Shown here: one piece after another, positions 1 to 15,815 of the stretch
Layout: every line of letters starts with the position of its first letter
Numbering within the stretch: position 1 is the stretch's first letter
Source of the DNA: Chloromonas sp. AAM2
Lineage: Eukaryota; Chlorophyta; Chlorophyceae; Chlamydomonadales; Chlamydomonadaceae
Length of the DNA: 64,000 nucleotides
Direction of reading: 5' to 3'
NCBI GenBank assembly: GCA_004335635.1
Contig: QAXH01005294.1
Coordinates: forward strand, 108,111-172,110
Made by a program: the position numbers and the translations under genes
Notes under the pieces: generated by a model
What the model was told of the DNA's origin: nothing
The model's input: only the letters and a program-made list of their open reading frames with translations
The model's database searches: none

Positions 1-1
1 C

Positions 2-40
2 AAAAAAACAAGAAGTTTGCCAGTTCTGGGACAATTGTGC
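2..40 (+). repeat. TIR-repeat terminus, copy 1
   Basis: An A-rich start is followed by the core TTTGCCAGTTCTGGGACAAT, shared by all members of the family in this window. The A-tract marks the outer edge, so the element would extend rightwards. No matching opposite-strand end was found nearby. Confidence 0.7.
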
Positions 41-2065
41 CACACTGTGCCACACTGTACATAGACGTCCCACAGCCTGTTTTTTGCACACATGTTACCT
101 GCGGACCGGCAGCGCATCCGTCGACTGTGGGATGGTGGCACTCCGAGCAGTGCTGGCAGGTGACCAGCGGCGTACGCATTTTGGCTGGACTGCTGGTCAT
201 GGCCCAAAGCCATGCTGAGCTGCGACCATGATACCATGTGCGGGGGATGCACAGCAGTCGGATCCAATGCGGAACGACTGCGCCATTTGTGCCCAGCGGA
301 CGCTTGCACACCGTTCACACCGGAGGATCCGTGCAAGTTGAACAGGTGCTGATTAGTGGCACTGATCCGGCTGTGGCTCTCTGGCAGCAGATTGTCCGCC
401 TGGACCTGCACTGGCACCGCCTCGGTCAACGCCTGCAATGGGTAGTTGGTGTGGGGCATGGTGCGAGCAGCAAAAGGGCTTGGACTGAGGCCATGCTGTG
501 AACGCTCTGCTGCACTGTAACTGCATGTCTGGCTGGGGGCTTGCGTCACTGAATCTGGGCCTCCCTGGCTGCTACTGAACTTGGTCGGCTGGCTGGTTTG
601 TGGGTCAAGGATAGTAGCAACCTGTTGTGTAGCACCCTGAGCGATTGTGGCAGGGTTGTTTGCTGCACATGTTGCTGCGGCTGGGCAACAGCGATGGTGT
701 TGCTGTGGAGCGGCATGGTGCCTACAGGGGAGGTCTGCCAGTGGCTGCCAAGGGTTGGCGTGGTGCAGAGGCGTGCATGAAATCGTGGCTGCCAGCACAG
801 CCAGGCCTTTGTCTGCTGCGAGTTGGTGCAGCCTGGTGAGGTCAAGGCATGGCGCGTCATGTGTGCCTGCATCACCACTTGGTACTGCATGCAAGGTCAC
901 GCAGCAGCACATGCACGTGCAGAGGCACAACTTTCCGAACTCGACTCACTCTCCACTACTGAAACATGGCAAGCATGCAATGAACTTAATAGCATACTGG
1001 CACAGCTTCCTGACAAGGCACGGAGACTTTGCATGGGGTGTGCATCAACATCCCCAGGCCAGCTGCGGACAGTATTCATATCCATGTGAAGCCCATATGG
1101 GCATAGACTAGATGCATCAATTTAGCTTTGCAGCAACCGCATTCTGTGAACACGCTCTCGGAACAGCCTGTGGATCTCCAGACAAATGTCTGATATCCGT
1201 GCTCTCTCTCATGTTTAGAAAGGCGTAACAGCATGAAGCCCCGTGGTGCTGGCTTTGATGCACACTGAAACGTTCATGAAACCATGCCCAGGCCATACAC
1301 TGGCACTACGCATGCATCTCTGATCAGGTACATGCATGCCTTACAGCCATGGCGCACATCCCAGCCAGGATCCACACTAAACCATGCTCCTATTTGATGC
1401 CTCTGCTGGGTGGTAATGTGCACCGCTGGCTCTGATTCAAGGCAATGTGGCTGCGGTATTGGACATGCTTGAATGCACCCTGACCACCTGGACTTGCTGG
1501 GCAGACTGACCTGGTGAAGGACTAGTTAGACATGCCTCTATCAGACTAGAGATTAGGTGACGATGATGCTGGACAATTAAGCCTGCACAGACGGCAGGAG
1601 GTGCCCGAGGTAAGACACACAGGCAGAAATCTTGTTGGGAATTGCCTTGTGCCAAGTACCTTCATTTCGTTGTTCACGCATGGCTTTCCAGCTGCGCCTG
1701 ACTGCTGGCCTGCCCTCCAAGGCTTGCTATATGCGTTGGTCGTTGTTTCGGCGCTGACCGTACAAGGCCATGATCAGCTCAGATGGCGTCATATTAGTTA
1801 TCTCGGTGTGTTGAATCTAGGCGACCACCTATGGTGACGTGCCATAGATTAAGCGGGTGGCGTCGGCCGGCCCTAGTGCAGATAGTGAAAATTGGTTGCC
1901 TGCTCTGACATTGACGGTGTGAGGCACGCTCCATCTGAAAGCCATCGCTGTTGGCTGCGAGCTGACAGCGGTGTAACAATGGTTGCGATGACTGAAACGT
2001 TCCTACAGACGCCGGTTGGTCAACGAACGGGAGTTTGCAACCGATGCGCGGAGGTGTGCCTGGCG

Positions 2066-2977
2066 AAGAGATGTTTGCCAGTTCTGGGTATTTGCCAGTT
2101 CTGGATATTTTATTTTTGTGTATGCGCGTCACCGTCTGGGAACCTTGCGAATGGGACTTTGGCGAATGAAGGTGTGCAACCGTACACACATGGACATGGC
2201 CCGCACGACACGAAGGAAAGGGAGCAGAGGGAGCAAATCACAAGTCGTCCCACACATGTAAAGGGGATTCCCACCTTTTTTGGGAGCAGGGGTTGGTGGC
2301 CCCTGTGGCGGTGCTGGGACTTCTCTTGTTAACGCTGATCTGCTCACTGACCTGACAGGACCTACTGAATGCGTGATCCCCTTTGTGTTGTATTGTACCA
2401 TGTGCACGCTGCGGAGGGAGGCCACTGAGCGTTGTGCAAACGAGTGCAGGTGCTTTTTTGTGCATGTGCGTCAGTTCCTTGCCAGGGTAGCCGATAGACC
2501 GTGGACATTTGGTGTGACGCTTGCAGTGACCAAGATAGTTCATCACTGATATGGTTCGAACACCGGCCAACCAGTCAAGTATCATAATGGTTTGAACCCT
2601 TACCGTTAAAATGCTTGATATGCTGGCAAATCAGCAAAAGTCGATACGTTTTCCAAACAAGCATGTCACCACGCAGTGAAGCTGCTTCTTGTTCACAGCA
2701 GCCAAGCGTGACCACATAAGGGTATTTAAGAACCCGGAAAAGTACGAAAAAAAAGATACTTACATTGCTGACACGCACAGTCTGGCCACAGCCCCTGTGA
2801 CAACCACACACATCACAGTATACCCAATCACAATTTGCAATTACAACACCCACACAGGTTTCTGGCGGTATTCCCACAGCGCACTGAGTCACTCAGGACA
2901 GGTGACACCAACACATTGCCACTGGTTTCAGTGCAAGACACAAGAACTGTCCCAGAACTGGCAAACATCCTTTTTTG
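2066..2977. mobile_element. Possible long TIR element or two nested short ones
   Basis: The left end at about 2066-2105 carries the core twice in tandem (2071-2087 and 2091-2105). The right end at 2943-2977 carries it in reverse complement, followed by a run of T. The termini face each other about 0.9 kb apart. The interior encodes no recognisable transposase, so this could be a non-autonomous element, or two independent elements that each lost an end. No target-site duplication is evident. Confidence 0.45.
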
Positions 2978-3273
2978 TGTGATGGGGAACAGCATGGTGC
3001 TGTGCAAGCTGTCTGCGGGTAAAGCAATCAAGTCTTATGTCCGTTGCCAAGTAGCAGACTTTCTGGTGATGTAGATACAACCTAGTTGATGGTGATGTAG
3101 ATACAACCCAGATGTAGAGCTGCATGTCTTGGAATGTGAAGCCTATGTTTGCAGTTTGAAGACGTTTTTGCTGTTGGCACTGACCCTGGCAACCCTGATG
3201 CATACGTGAGGCATGTCATGAACCCGGACAATGGGCATGCATGGAAAAGACTTGCCAATTTCCTCATTAGGAT

Positions 3274-3451
3274 NNNNNNNNNNNNNNNNNNNNNNNNNNN
3301 NNNNNNNNNNNNNNNNNNNNNNNNNNNNNNNNNNNNNNNNNNNNNNNNNNNNNNNNNNNNNNNNNNNNNNNNNNNNNNNNNNNNNNNNNNNNNNNNNNNN
3401 NNNNNNNNNNNNNNNNNNNNNNNNNNNNNNNNNNNNNNNNNNNNNNNNNNN
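3274..3451. other. Assembly gap (178 N)
   Basis: A run of 178 undetermined bases. Reading frames spanning it are artefacts of translating N. It lies about 300 bp right of the 2066-2977 repeat pair, so unresolved repeats are a likely cause of the gap. Confidence 0.99.
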
Positions 3452-4784
3452 TGCCAGGCTCCTGCATTATTATGACTTTTCGCTTTATGACTCATATTGA
3501 TTGACTTTGAGTTTTTTTTGTTCCTGAGTTGCGGGACACATCCCTTATGCGCATTGCGCGCATCGAGACGGATGTCAAAAGACAACAACAACAACCACAG
3601 GGACAGAGCTGGCGAATCAATACTCTAGTTGCAAAGTGCATAAGGTGGAAGATGTGAGGCTAAAGCATCCAGAAGTCAAGCCTTGGCATCTCATGCTTGG
3701 CTCATGCCCTTATTCCTCAGTCATTTAGAACAAACTGGCTCTTACGTGCCAGCTCTCATGCGTTCAAAATCAAAACATTCACAACACTGGAATTATAAAT
3801 AGTCCGGTTGAGCCGTTATTGGAAAGAAACCAGAAACCACCGGCCAATCACAAGTTTCTATACCACTGTCAGCAAGACAGTGGACTCACTCTGATTATTG
3901 CTACGCAGCGACTCAGCGTGTCTGCTAGCCTTATGGAAGGTCAGGCATTCATCACAAGAGGGGAGGGATTCCAACCCCGTCCAACCTACAAGTGAAGGGG
4001 ATTGCGACACACCAGGATAGTAGTGGTGGTGGTCAACTCCTCGAGGTGCTATCCTGTCCGCATACCTCGCTAGACCCAAAATGGGGCCTGAAAATATGGT
4101 TGCAAGAATGATGCCCAAGCAGCGCAGCACAAGCCGGTTGACCACACCTATTGTTTGTTGCGAATTCTTAGCAGCACCTCAAGTCCTCAGCTGAACCAGC
4201 TCCACCAGTGCATGACATCAAATCAAGATGCAGAAGTATTCAACCATTCACATGATGTGTCTCTCAGCAACCCGCATGCCTTGTCGTACCATGCAACCAA
4301 GAGCTGATCACTGGCACGTCAGCACTTTTCGCATGGAAGCTAACTTCTTAGGTGTGCCTGGTCAAGTGGACCTGCCAGATGCCGCTGGCTTGCACCTTGG
4401 TCCTTTCAAGGGCAGCCTGCCTGCTTAGGCAGTATCAAACCGTGAAATGGCACGAATTCAGCACACCCGCTAACTGTGAGTATGACTGCTACGGGATAAT
4501 ATGTGGCCACTTTACAAAATCTCTATGATCCAGACAACAGGCAACCTTATCTTCTTTGTTCTATCAATAATTTTTCTCGTCATACAGCACATCATCGCTT
4601 TCTTTTGCTCAACGCCCTCTTGCCTGCTGCAGGCGTGCCTGTGTGTCTGCTGCCTCCTTGGCCCAGTTAGTGCGCGCCACGATTACCCCGTACCACACCA
4701 TCTGGGTCAGGGGACCTGCACGGCAGCAAATACAAGCAACAGGTCACACAATGCAATGGCAGTCAATCTTGAGGACAGGCAGCT

Positions 4785-4796
4785 TTACAACTTACA
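4785..4796 (-). terminator. Candidate poly(A) signals of the MATE gene
   Basis: Two TGTAA motifs on the minus strand (4792-4796 and 4785-4789) are the first ones downstream of the MATE stop. They imply a 3' UTR of about 360 nt. TGTAA is the usual poly(A) signal of volvocine green algae. Confidence 0.4.
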
Positions 4797-5152
4797 ATGT
4801 CCACACTACTACAATGCTCATGCATTTCAGACAAGCACAGCTCACAGGAAGACATAATGACCAAAAGTGGTGCCAGGCTTACTGAAATCTGACATTCACA
4901 TGGCAAGGCAATGCGATACCGATCAGTTCCTGCGCTGCATGAAATTGTGGTGTGCTTGTGTGCACGAGCAAACCCAATAGAGCCACAAAGGTGGATCAAG
5001 CTGACAGCCAGAGGCCGTTAGCAGCAGGACCTTCCCAGATGCAGTTGCCATTTACCTAGCAGCATGCCCCTGCGCAGCAAAGGACACCCCACGGTATGGT
5101 CAGAAACACGCAGTGCATAGCTCGGCATTGCAAATGTCCACAGCTCCAGAGG

Positions 5153-8100
5153 CTAGGATGGGCATCTGTCATGGCTTCCAGGCCGCAAGGATGGCGCCAG
5201 GTGTGATAGCATGATAGCCACGTGCATGAACAGCACGGATAAGGCCATGAACAAAGTGGGCCCGTACCTGCGTTGCTGATCTAACCGTTTCACCATGTCA
5301 CATGCAAGCACTTTAAGCAGTGTTGCTGTTCAGTATAGCGGGGACAGAAAGCACAGCTACTAGCTCATGCATGGCGCAATGCGCTTCGTTACTCACAGGT
5401 ACATCCCTTCCACGCCCTGCTGCGCATAGAAGCCCAATCCCAGGGCTGTGGGAATGGCCAGCACGTAGAAGGCCACCAGATTGATGACTGCACCATGACG
5501 CTGCTTGCCGCACCCCTGCAGGCAACCACCAGTCGCCAAGCACGTGAGACACATATGCCTCCTCCTCTAGCCCGCCTAATGTCAGAACGTGCTAAAGAGC
5601 AAGTGTGTCGCACACTGGTAATCGCATGTGTGCTTTGCCAGGACAACACCTTCTGAAAGTTGCGTCCAACTCAGTGCGCGAACCTTTGGGCTCCAACTCA
5701 GTACGCAGACTTACCGTAATGATCCCTGACATGATGGTCTGTGTCCCGTCAAACAGCTCGAGCATGGCGACGATGTAGAGCAGCATGCGCAGGTGCCTCT
5801 GTTGGTCGACCAGGGCACACAAGTGGAAACATGAGAGACAGCACATACACACGGCAGGCAGGCACAGAGGCAGACACGCATGCTGCAAGGTGTAATCACT
5901 GTCCCGGTTGCGAGCATTGAATGGCTGCTAGAAAGGCTTTAATCTTGGATGAATGCCCATGCACAAGTCCACAAACGATCCGGCTAGCCTAAGAGTGCAG
6001 CATAGCGCTAGAAGAAGTTGGACGGTAAGTTCACGTTTCTTGGCTTACCATGAGTTCTGGATCCGTTCCGTCCGTGAACAGCAGCATGAGCCACCTCTGG
6101 CTGTGCGGCTCCAGGAGCATGCCCCCGATGACCACCCACAGGGCAGGGGCGATCAGGGTGGAGGACACAGCAGACAGCTTGGCCTGCTTTGCGTCACCTG
6201 ACATGCACGAACAACCAGCGATTTGACGGCCTGGTAAAGTACAGAAAGGGTGACCAGCCTGCCACGTGCACACGTGGTCATCTGTACAAAGAGTGAAGCT
6301 TAGTAATGGCGCAAGTCTATCTCCTACCTGCGCATACATCAGCAGTACGGCGCAGCCCGCCTGGTCACAGCAAACATGCAGTCTCTGGCTCCTGCTGCTT
6401 GCTGCAGCCATCTCATAGCGAGTGAGCCGTTTGCCTGACCTGTTCCCAGTGCGTTGCCCACAAAGGCCATCGTTGACACCGAGAAGGCAGCAAACACCAT
6501 GTACAGGATCCTGCGTTCAGGTACACAAGCACATCCATGCTGGCAGCAATGTGATGGCTTTGACTTCGTGTTGCCAAGTCCAGTGACAAAGTGAAGGGCC
6601 AACCGCTGGCATGCATCAGGTACAAAACCATGGTATGCGGAAGCGTGGATGGCATCCTTTTCACAGGCAGACGTGTCCAGGCAGGTAAGTATAGTACATG
6701 TTAGCTGCACCTTGGTTAGCTGAGGGGATGCTGCGCTTTGTAAAGCATGGCTGTGTGCGTAGCACTGCTGCGTGGTCAGCTGGTGTACACGAGCAAGCAC
6801 ATAGCAGCTACATCTAAGTTAACTGAAACGATGCTGCACTTTGTCAGACCAGCTTCATGTGTGTGCACTTACCCGTACAGAGAGAAGGCACATGAGGCTG
6901 CGGCCACGGCCGTGTCGGGGTCCGGCAGCAGCCCCGAGCTGAGGGTGATGAGACTGAAGCCAAGGCTCTCAGCTGCGGGCATCAGGGCAGCCAACAGAAT
7001 CACAGAATGAACACTCAGAAAGAACATCAAACAGCAGTGAGAACACCCCTGGGAGTGGAGCACCAAGATTAAACGGCTGGTGCAGGCATGTGTGCTCTGT
7101 GGGCTTTCGAGAATCAGGTTTTAGGTTGCTGTGAATGGACCACCCAAGCGTGGGATTGACTGCACGCTGCACTTTGATAAGACTTGCAGACAATCTAATC
7201 TAAATAGCCAACTCTGCGACCAGTTGCGGCTCTTGTATGTGATCGGCAAACAGCCATTGATAAGCCACATCACACAGCAAGAGCTGCGCAAGAAGCCTCA
7301 CCACATCGCATGAAGCAGGCAGGGTAGGCCAGGGACGCATGCAGGCGCCAGCTCTGAAAGGCAAGCATGCACGAGACAGAGGCATGCATAAGAGGAGAGG
7401 GCAGTCAGGCAGAGCTAGCGACCAGGAGTACAACACAAAGAACTGCATCCACTGCCTGTGTGCAAGCGGTAGGCCAGAAAGCCGCAGCAACTACACGTGA
7501 CACTGATGTTGTGATGTCACTTCCCCCACACACCGCTATGCCCCAGCCTACCTTGAAAACCGCGGATGTGAAGGGTCCAAACACACGTGACAGCTGACCA
7601 GTGCATGTCAGATACAGCAACATCAGAATCAGGGAGTATCTGCAGGCAACATCACATCGGGTCACTGTCAGCTCACGCCAGTGATGCCACATCGCGTGCA
7701 CGGACCTGTGATAGCTTCTCAAGTCGTCTATAGTGATGCCATGCCTGTGGACCGCCTTCCTCAGTCCTTTGTAATCAGTATTGGCATCTGCTGACAGCCG
7801 CTTGTCCGAGTGAGATGTTCAACAACCCCTCGGCCATGCACTTACAAGGAGGAGCAGCAAGTTGCCAGTGCAGCTCCAAGGTAGCCGAACTGCGAACACC
7901 ACAACAGCAGGGCCAGCGATTGTAAGCACAACATGCAAAAACAAAATTGCCAGTTCTGGGACAATTCTCGTGTGACTCTCAGTTCTGTGGCGTCTGTTCT
8001 GAGGTGGTACACTGATAGCGTGAGAGTAGTGTTCTACCACGGTATGGACTGTGTGATGTTGGTGGACGGCGTAGCGCCACTTCTGGGACGAGATGTGACC

Positions 8101-11100
8101 GCGAACCACACGCGAGATGTTCACATTCATGCTACCAGTTGTGAGATTCACACCAGTATGAAAATGGTTACCGTGATGGGTCATGTCTGCCGTACTGCTG
8201 GCTTCAGAAGTCTGTTAACTGCACCACTGCCAAGCAACATGCACATCAGCTCAGTGGCTGATCAAAACGAAAAGGAAACCCACTGCGTTCACTGCGCTTC
8301 CCTAATGGGCAACCAAAAGCTCAAACAGCGTTGAAAACTCAATAGCTCTTTCAAAATGCCGCGAAGATGTGCACAAGTGTGCTCAACTGGTGCAAGCTTG
8401 GTACACATGCGATTCACTTCTACTCTGCAGGTTTGACTTGCGCGCATGCCCAGGCAGCAAATCCTTCCACCACGGTTGGTCACCTGTAGCACATGAATGA
8501 ACAGGTAGTTGGTGCCCAGGTGTGCGGGCACCATTAGCAGGGCCACCACCATCTGGGGCTGCGTGATGCGCTGGGCAACCAACACACTGCTCATGGGCCT
8601 GTGGGCAAAGGCAGGGACAGAGCTTGTTGTGTGTGTGGGTCCTTACCAGCCTTGTAAGTCTGAACAGCTTCGCCAACCTTCCTTTCCTTGTGACAGACGT
8701 GAAAAGCACATATCAAGGTTGACCATGTCCTTGGGCCTGCACAGTGCGGTGCATCTCAAGACCAGCCTGGTGAGCACGTGCTTGGTGACTGCCAGGTGCA
8801 TGCATGCAGGCTCAGACCGCCTGGGTCCCTTCCAACACGTTCACCTTAGCCAGGCCTCTCTGGATAGATTGTTCTGGCGCTGCTACAAGCCCCCCATACT
8901 GCTGGTTCGCCTGAGTGTCCATGACTGCTGCCTGACTTCGTTGTTTCCCTCACCTTGACACGCACTCCAGCCACAGGTTGGGTATGAGCAGTGCCAGGTA
9001 TCTGAACGCCTTGGTGGCCAGCTCCTTGTCAGTGTCCTGAGCGGCACAATCCAGTAGATAACATGCTGTCAGACTGCACAGAATGGAGTTGAGGGGTTGC
9101 TTGAATCTGAGTCGGAGGCAACACGTGTGCCCGTGGCTGTCTGCATGCTGGTGAGGCATGCTATCCCAAGTCAAGCATGCAGGCAGGCAGACATGCACCC
9201 CACGTGCAGCCGTGCAGCTCCATGCTCCAGCACATGCTTTGCCTTCACCATTTCGTGGACTGCAGCATTGCACATTCGACGCAGCACTCGCACTGACCAC
9301 CTTCACAACCATGTTGTTAACAGACACAGCTTTTTTCAACATTCCCTCAAAACATAATCTGCAGGTTAACTTAGGCAGCAACAACGACAAAGCTAAGCCA
9401 ATCCAGCCCCATTCCAGCGCCATTCCCGCCCCACCTTTGCCAGCACTTGCGGCACCGACATGAGCCCCAGTGTGAGGGGTACGGCGTGCACCCACATGAA
9501 CAGCACACCGCGGTAGTAAAGGGTGGGCAGCGCAGCCAGGTCTCCGGACCCAGCGGCCTGCAGGGGTGCCAAGGGGCAGGGCACACATGCGTTACACGGT
9601 GGTGGCTCTGGTGAGGCTTGGTGACCAGGGGCAGAATGGGCCAGATAACGGGAGGTTGAGCTAAAGAGTGGAATGGAGCGGACATCAGGTCAACACCTGC
9701 AATGTTGGGGTAACCGTTAAGCATTACATACAGATTCACATAACCAGCTCCCTCATAATCCCCTCACCCCTGAAGTCAGTGAACTATTTGTACCACAACA
9801 TAAGCGCAGTCTGCTGGTTCTCGCCGACATAACACTACCCTTGCCTTGCCAGGTGCTGGTTTGACCAGACGTGACAGCAGCCCACACCTGTGATGCAAAG
9901 GTGTCCAGTGCACCGTTGAGCCCCATGAGCACCATCCGCCCAAGCATGTTGACTGCAGACGCATGCAGGGGTGCAGTTATATACTACATGGGCTGACGCA
10001 CTTCAGGCAATCATCAAAGCCAATGTAAAGTGGGCTTAATACCACTTGAAACATTGCAAATATTGCAAACTAGGTCAGGTGGAGAAAAGTAATCGAACCC
10101 CGCCCGTGCAGCTGCTTCCTGTTGGGTACTGTAAGGCTTGCGGTAGAAGACTGCAATGTATGAGGCCGCATGTCACCTTGACCTACCAAAGGTGGTGCCC
10201 AGAGCCGCTGCTGCAAGTTCCTGTGGAAAACCAGCAACAGGCGAGAACAACAGTCAACATACAAGCACATGAGTCCGGAGAAGTGTTCCCGTGTGCTATA
10301 TGTTGGCACAACCACAGCATGGTGCATGCAAGAGGAGCAAAAAAAAGAAGTTTGCCACACATGGTGTGTGTCCCAGCTCATTGCAAAACAAAAGGTTACA
10401 AACTCACTATGTCAACTTGTTTGGGACAGGCGGGTCCACAGGTTGTTCTAGTATCAGATGCAAGAATTGTCCCAGAACTGACAAACATGTTTTTTCAGGA
10501 CCTGAAATACACGCGTTGCTCTGAATATGCTGAGACCTTGGCTGGAGACTGGCTTGAGCCTTGGAATCTAGGCCTCAACCTTGCGTGTCAATCCCAATCC
10601 TTAGGCCGTTAACAACCTAATTGCAACCTCGTGACTGTGATGTATGACCCGCATATTGGTCAGGGGTGGATGCAGTGGGCAGAAGTCTCTAATGTGCTTG
10701 GGTACTCCAAGGCAGCATCAAGTAGATGACTGTGGCCGCCTTGACACCCTTTCACTTGCCTGCTTTCCAATGTGGCCCACGTAACTGAGACTGATGATAT
10801 AGAGCATGTATGTGGCGATCAGCTGCAGCAGGATGGGCCATGCCATGCGACCTTGGGAAACCCAGCTCTGAAAAGCATACAAGCAATCTTGTTGGCGAAA
10901 AACTGAAAAAGTAACCTAGACCAGCGACATGGCATGAAACTGGGGTGCTGTGTGTGCATGTGGCCACATGACCAGTGTCAGACTGACTGTGGTGATGATG
11001 CGTGATGTGGTAGATGATGGTGGGCTGCCACGATGCTGAGACTGTGGCTAATCAGCAGAAGGCTCTGCACCTTCCATGAACAAAAGTGAATTATGACATT

Positions 11101-11440
11101 AATACTTGCGCGTCATACACCTTACTGAATGCTCAAGTTGACTGGCTGGGCGAGCGGCAAGCATGAGCAGTGGCCTAAGGTAAAGGCAACTACTCCATCA
11201 TAACCTGACTGCCTGGGAGGCAGGCGCATTACAGCCAGTTTGCACAGCAATGTGTTACTAATACTCTGTGCCAATGTTTCCAAGCAGCATGCTTACTGCC
11301 CTTGTTGACAACACTGCCTTGCTAACCTTCAGAATTGACGACAAGCCGATGTCCGGACCTGCCAGTGGATGTTGGCGCTGCTCCTGATTAGGGCCATCCT
11401 TCACGTCCACACCCAGCAGCGGCTCTTGCGCCTCTTCCAT
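5153..11440 (-). CDS. MATE-family efflux transporter, 16 exons
   Basis: Encodes a 487-residue multidrug and toxin extrusion protein, a polytopic membrane antiporter that exports organic compounds in exchange for H+ or Na+; the substrate cannot be told. Family sequence is recognisable in order: first membrane segment ending VGHIGK, then ELAAAALGTTF, LNGALDTFASQ, SGLLPDP, VGNALGTG, LFTDGTDPEL and a last hydrophobic segment near the C terminus. Exons (minus): 11440-11327, 10867-10760, 10220-10187, 9952-9888, 9557-9435, 9036-8954, 8598-8484, 7889-7846, 7639-7552, 7353-7302, 6972-6873, 6510-6440, 6197-6049, 5798-5715, 5515-5397, 5267-5153. All phases agree. The intron after exon 2 needs a GC donor (CAG|GCAAGT), and exon 3 is only 34 nt. 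The start is the only Met of exon 1 that gives the reading frame. The usual CLEWW motif is replaced by FMRCAES. It is divergent from MSI1, 537 bp away. Confidence 0.93.
7936..7969 (+). repeat. TIR-repeat terminus in a MATE intron
   Basis: An A-rich leader runs into TTGCCAGTTCTGGGACAATT, matching the family core. It lies in the MATE intron between the exons at 8598-8484 and 7889-7846. No clear reverse-complement partner was found within several hundred bases, so this copy looks single-ended or diverged. Confidence 0.65.
10339..10495. mobile_element. 157-bp MITE-like element in a MATE intron
   Basis: The left end is an A-tract followed by GAAGTTTGCCA. The right end (10464-10495) is the family core in reverse complement, with one substitution, and ends in a T-tract. 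The element is too short to encode anything. It lies in the MATE intron between the exon at 10867-10760 and the 34-nt exon at 10220-10187. The left terminus diverges from the core after TTTGCCA, so this is an older or rearranged copy. No target-site duplication was recognised. Confidence 0.6.
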
Positions 11441-11977
11441 ACTGCCTGAAAATCTGAGGAAAGGAATGTCAAGGAGGCTGCGTCAGGGCCTTATCAGACT
11501 GGCTTGCACAATGCTTGCAGAGCCACCCTAGCCTCTTTCATATCAATAGCCTGTAGGAAAACTGCAAGGCTATCAGCACACCAATGTCAAGCTTCAAGAT
11601 TTCAAGGCTGCAGATGTCATCGGTCGCCAAAAGGACTGAATTATGACATCCATTTGCAGAATCTGGATACCGGATCGCACCTTGTCTTGCCTGTAGTAAG
11701 CCGGGGCAACAATTAGGCGTCTTGCAAGCAAAATGACGCAAATCTCTGCGGTGATGGCAGATGTGTCCGTTATCCAACCGTTCTCAAACTTGAATTCTGA
11801 AACACGGCGGAGGCACTACCCGTCGTCCACCTGTTCGTACAAGCAGCCTCTTGTCACTACAGGTGTAACGAGGCATGGCGACTCGTTTGTGAGCAACTTT
11901 TCAAAGCCCTCAAGCCTCTGCACACTCTTGTCCGTAACACAGCCGGTTGACCTCAGCGAGCAGCTGCACCAGCTGCA
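11441..11977. promoter_or_regulatory. Divergent intergenic region MATE / MSI1
   Basis: 537 bp separate the two start codons, so both 5' UTRs and promoters must lie here or overlap. I see no clear TATA box or named operator. Short reading frames in it look spurious. Confidence 0.5.
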
Positions 11978-15047
<3,070 letters not shown>

Positions 15048-15568
15048 TGGCGGCCCTTTCAACGCATCACCGCGCCTGACCGGAGCAGTGGATAGTGCAG
15101 CAGCCCAGATGCACACATGCAAGGCATGGGCCGTGAGCCAGCCGCTGTGCCAAGCAATTGGCCCGACTGCTCGATGACGCTGCAGCCGCACCTTCCTGCT
15201 ACTGCAAGTTGTATCATACCATCGGTTTTCACTGGCGTACACTACCAGAGCACAGCAGGGTGTGCCCTTGCACCGAGCCAGGTCACGCTGCTGGTAGAGC
15301 CCGTGCAATTGTCTTCGCAACTGGGTGTAGAACAGCCAACGTGCAATGGCCAGGTTCAACCTCAAAACAGCACATCTTTGAGATTGCTGTAGCTGCTGTG
15401 ATGCATAGTGGGCCTCATGTAGCACCCGTTGAGATTGTATGGTCTGTGCTGTTGATGACCATCAGACAACAAACTGGAGCAGAGTGTCTAGCAGGTTTAC
15501 CACTTCCTTTCAACTACAGAGGCAACAGGAAGTTGCTGGCTCTTCTGTCTCCCTAGCAGAGCTGTGTT

Positions 15569-15573
15569 TTACA
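15569..15573 (-). terminator. Candidate poly(A) signal of the DUF212 gene
   Basis: First minus-strand TGTAA downstream of the DUF212 stop, giving a 3' UTR of about 445 nt. It lies inside the predicted MSI1 3' UTR. Confidence 0.35.
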
Positions 15574-15810
15574 TGCGTTTCTGACAATGGCCACGCAATT
15601 GGTAGTATGCCAGTACACATGGCCAGACTCGTGGCTTGCCATATGCAATGCGCAAGCACCGCTTGGATAATTGTGTCTTTGCCTGGCAAGTATGGTTTTT
15701 ACGAGTGTGCCATCAGTTGCCCAAGAATTGGCTTGTCAACACACATTTACTCGAGGCAGTTTAGTTCAAGCAAAGAGTGTGTGTGTCCTTATCCGTCCGT
15801 TTGCATCCCA

Positions 15811-15815
15811 TGTAA
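15811..15815 (+). terminator. Candidate poly(A) signal of MSI1
   Basis: First plus-strand TGTAA after the MSI1 stop. It implies a long 3' UTR of about 760 nt that would overlap the 3' UTR of the convergent DUF212 gene. Confidence 0.35.

Larger units (their letters stand above)
1..4784. other. Gene-poor left flank
   Basis: No open reading frame here resembles a known protein, and none joins to another through plausible splice sites. The stretch holds a copy of the inverted-repeat element at its extreme left edge, a larger pair of the same termini at about 2066-2977, and an assembly gap. It could contain the 3' part of an unseen gene to the left or simply be intergenic. I see nothing else supportable. 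Confidence 0.5.

Noticed and set aside
2553..2600. GGTTCGAAC-like motif resembling a tRNA T-loop
   Set aside because: No acceptor stem, D-arm or anticodon arm can be folded around it; a similar motif at 19381 also fails.
4501..4857. Hydrophobic plus-strand frame (IFFVLSIIFLVIQHIIAFF)
   Set aside because: AT-rich DNA gives hydrophobic codons by chance; there is no homology, and the candidate MATE poly(A) region overlaps it.
8040..8180. A right-hand end for the TIR element starting at 7936
   Set aside because: CCACTTCTGGGACGAG at about 8078 is in the same orientation and lacks the flanking core, so it does not form an inverted pair.
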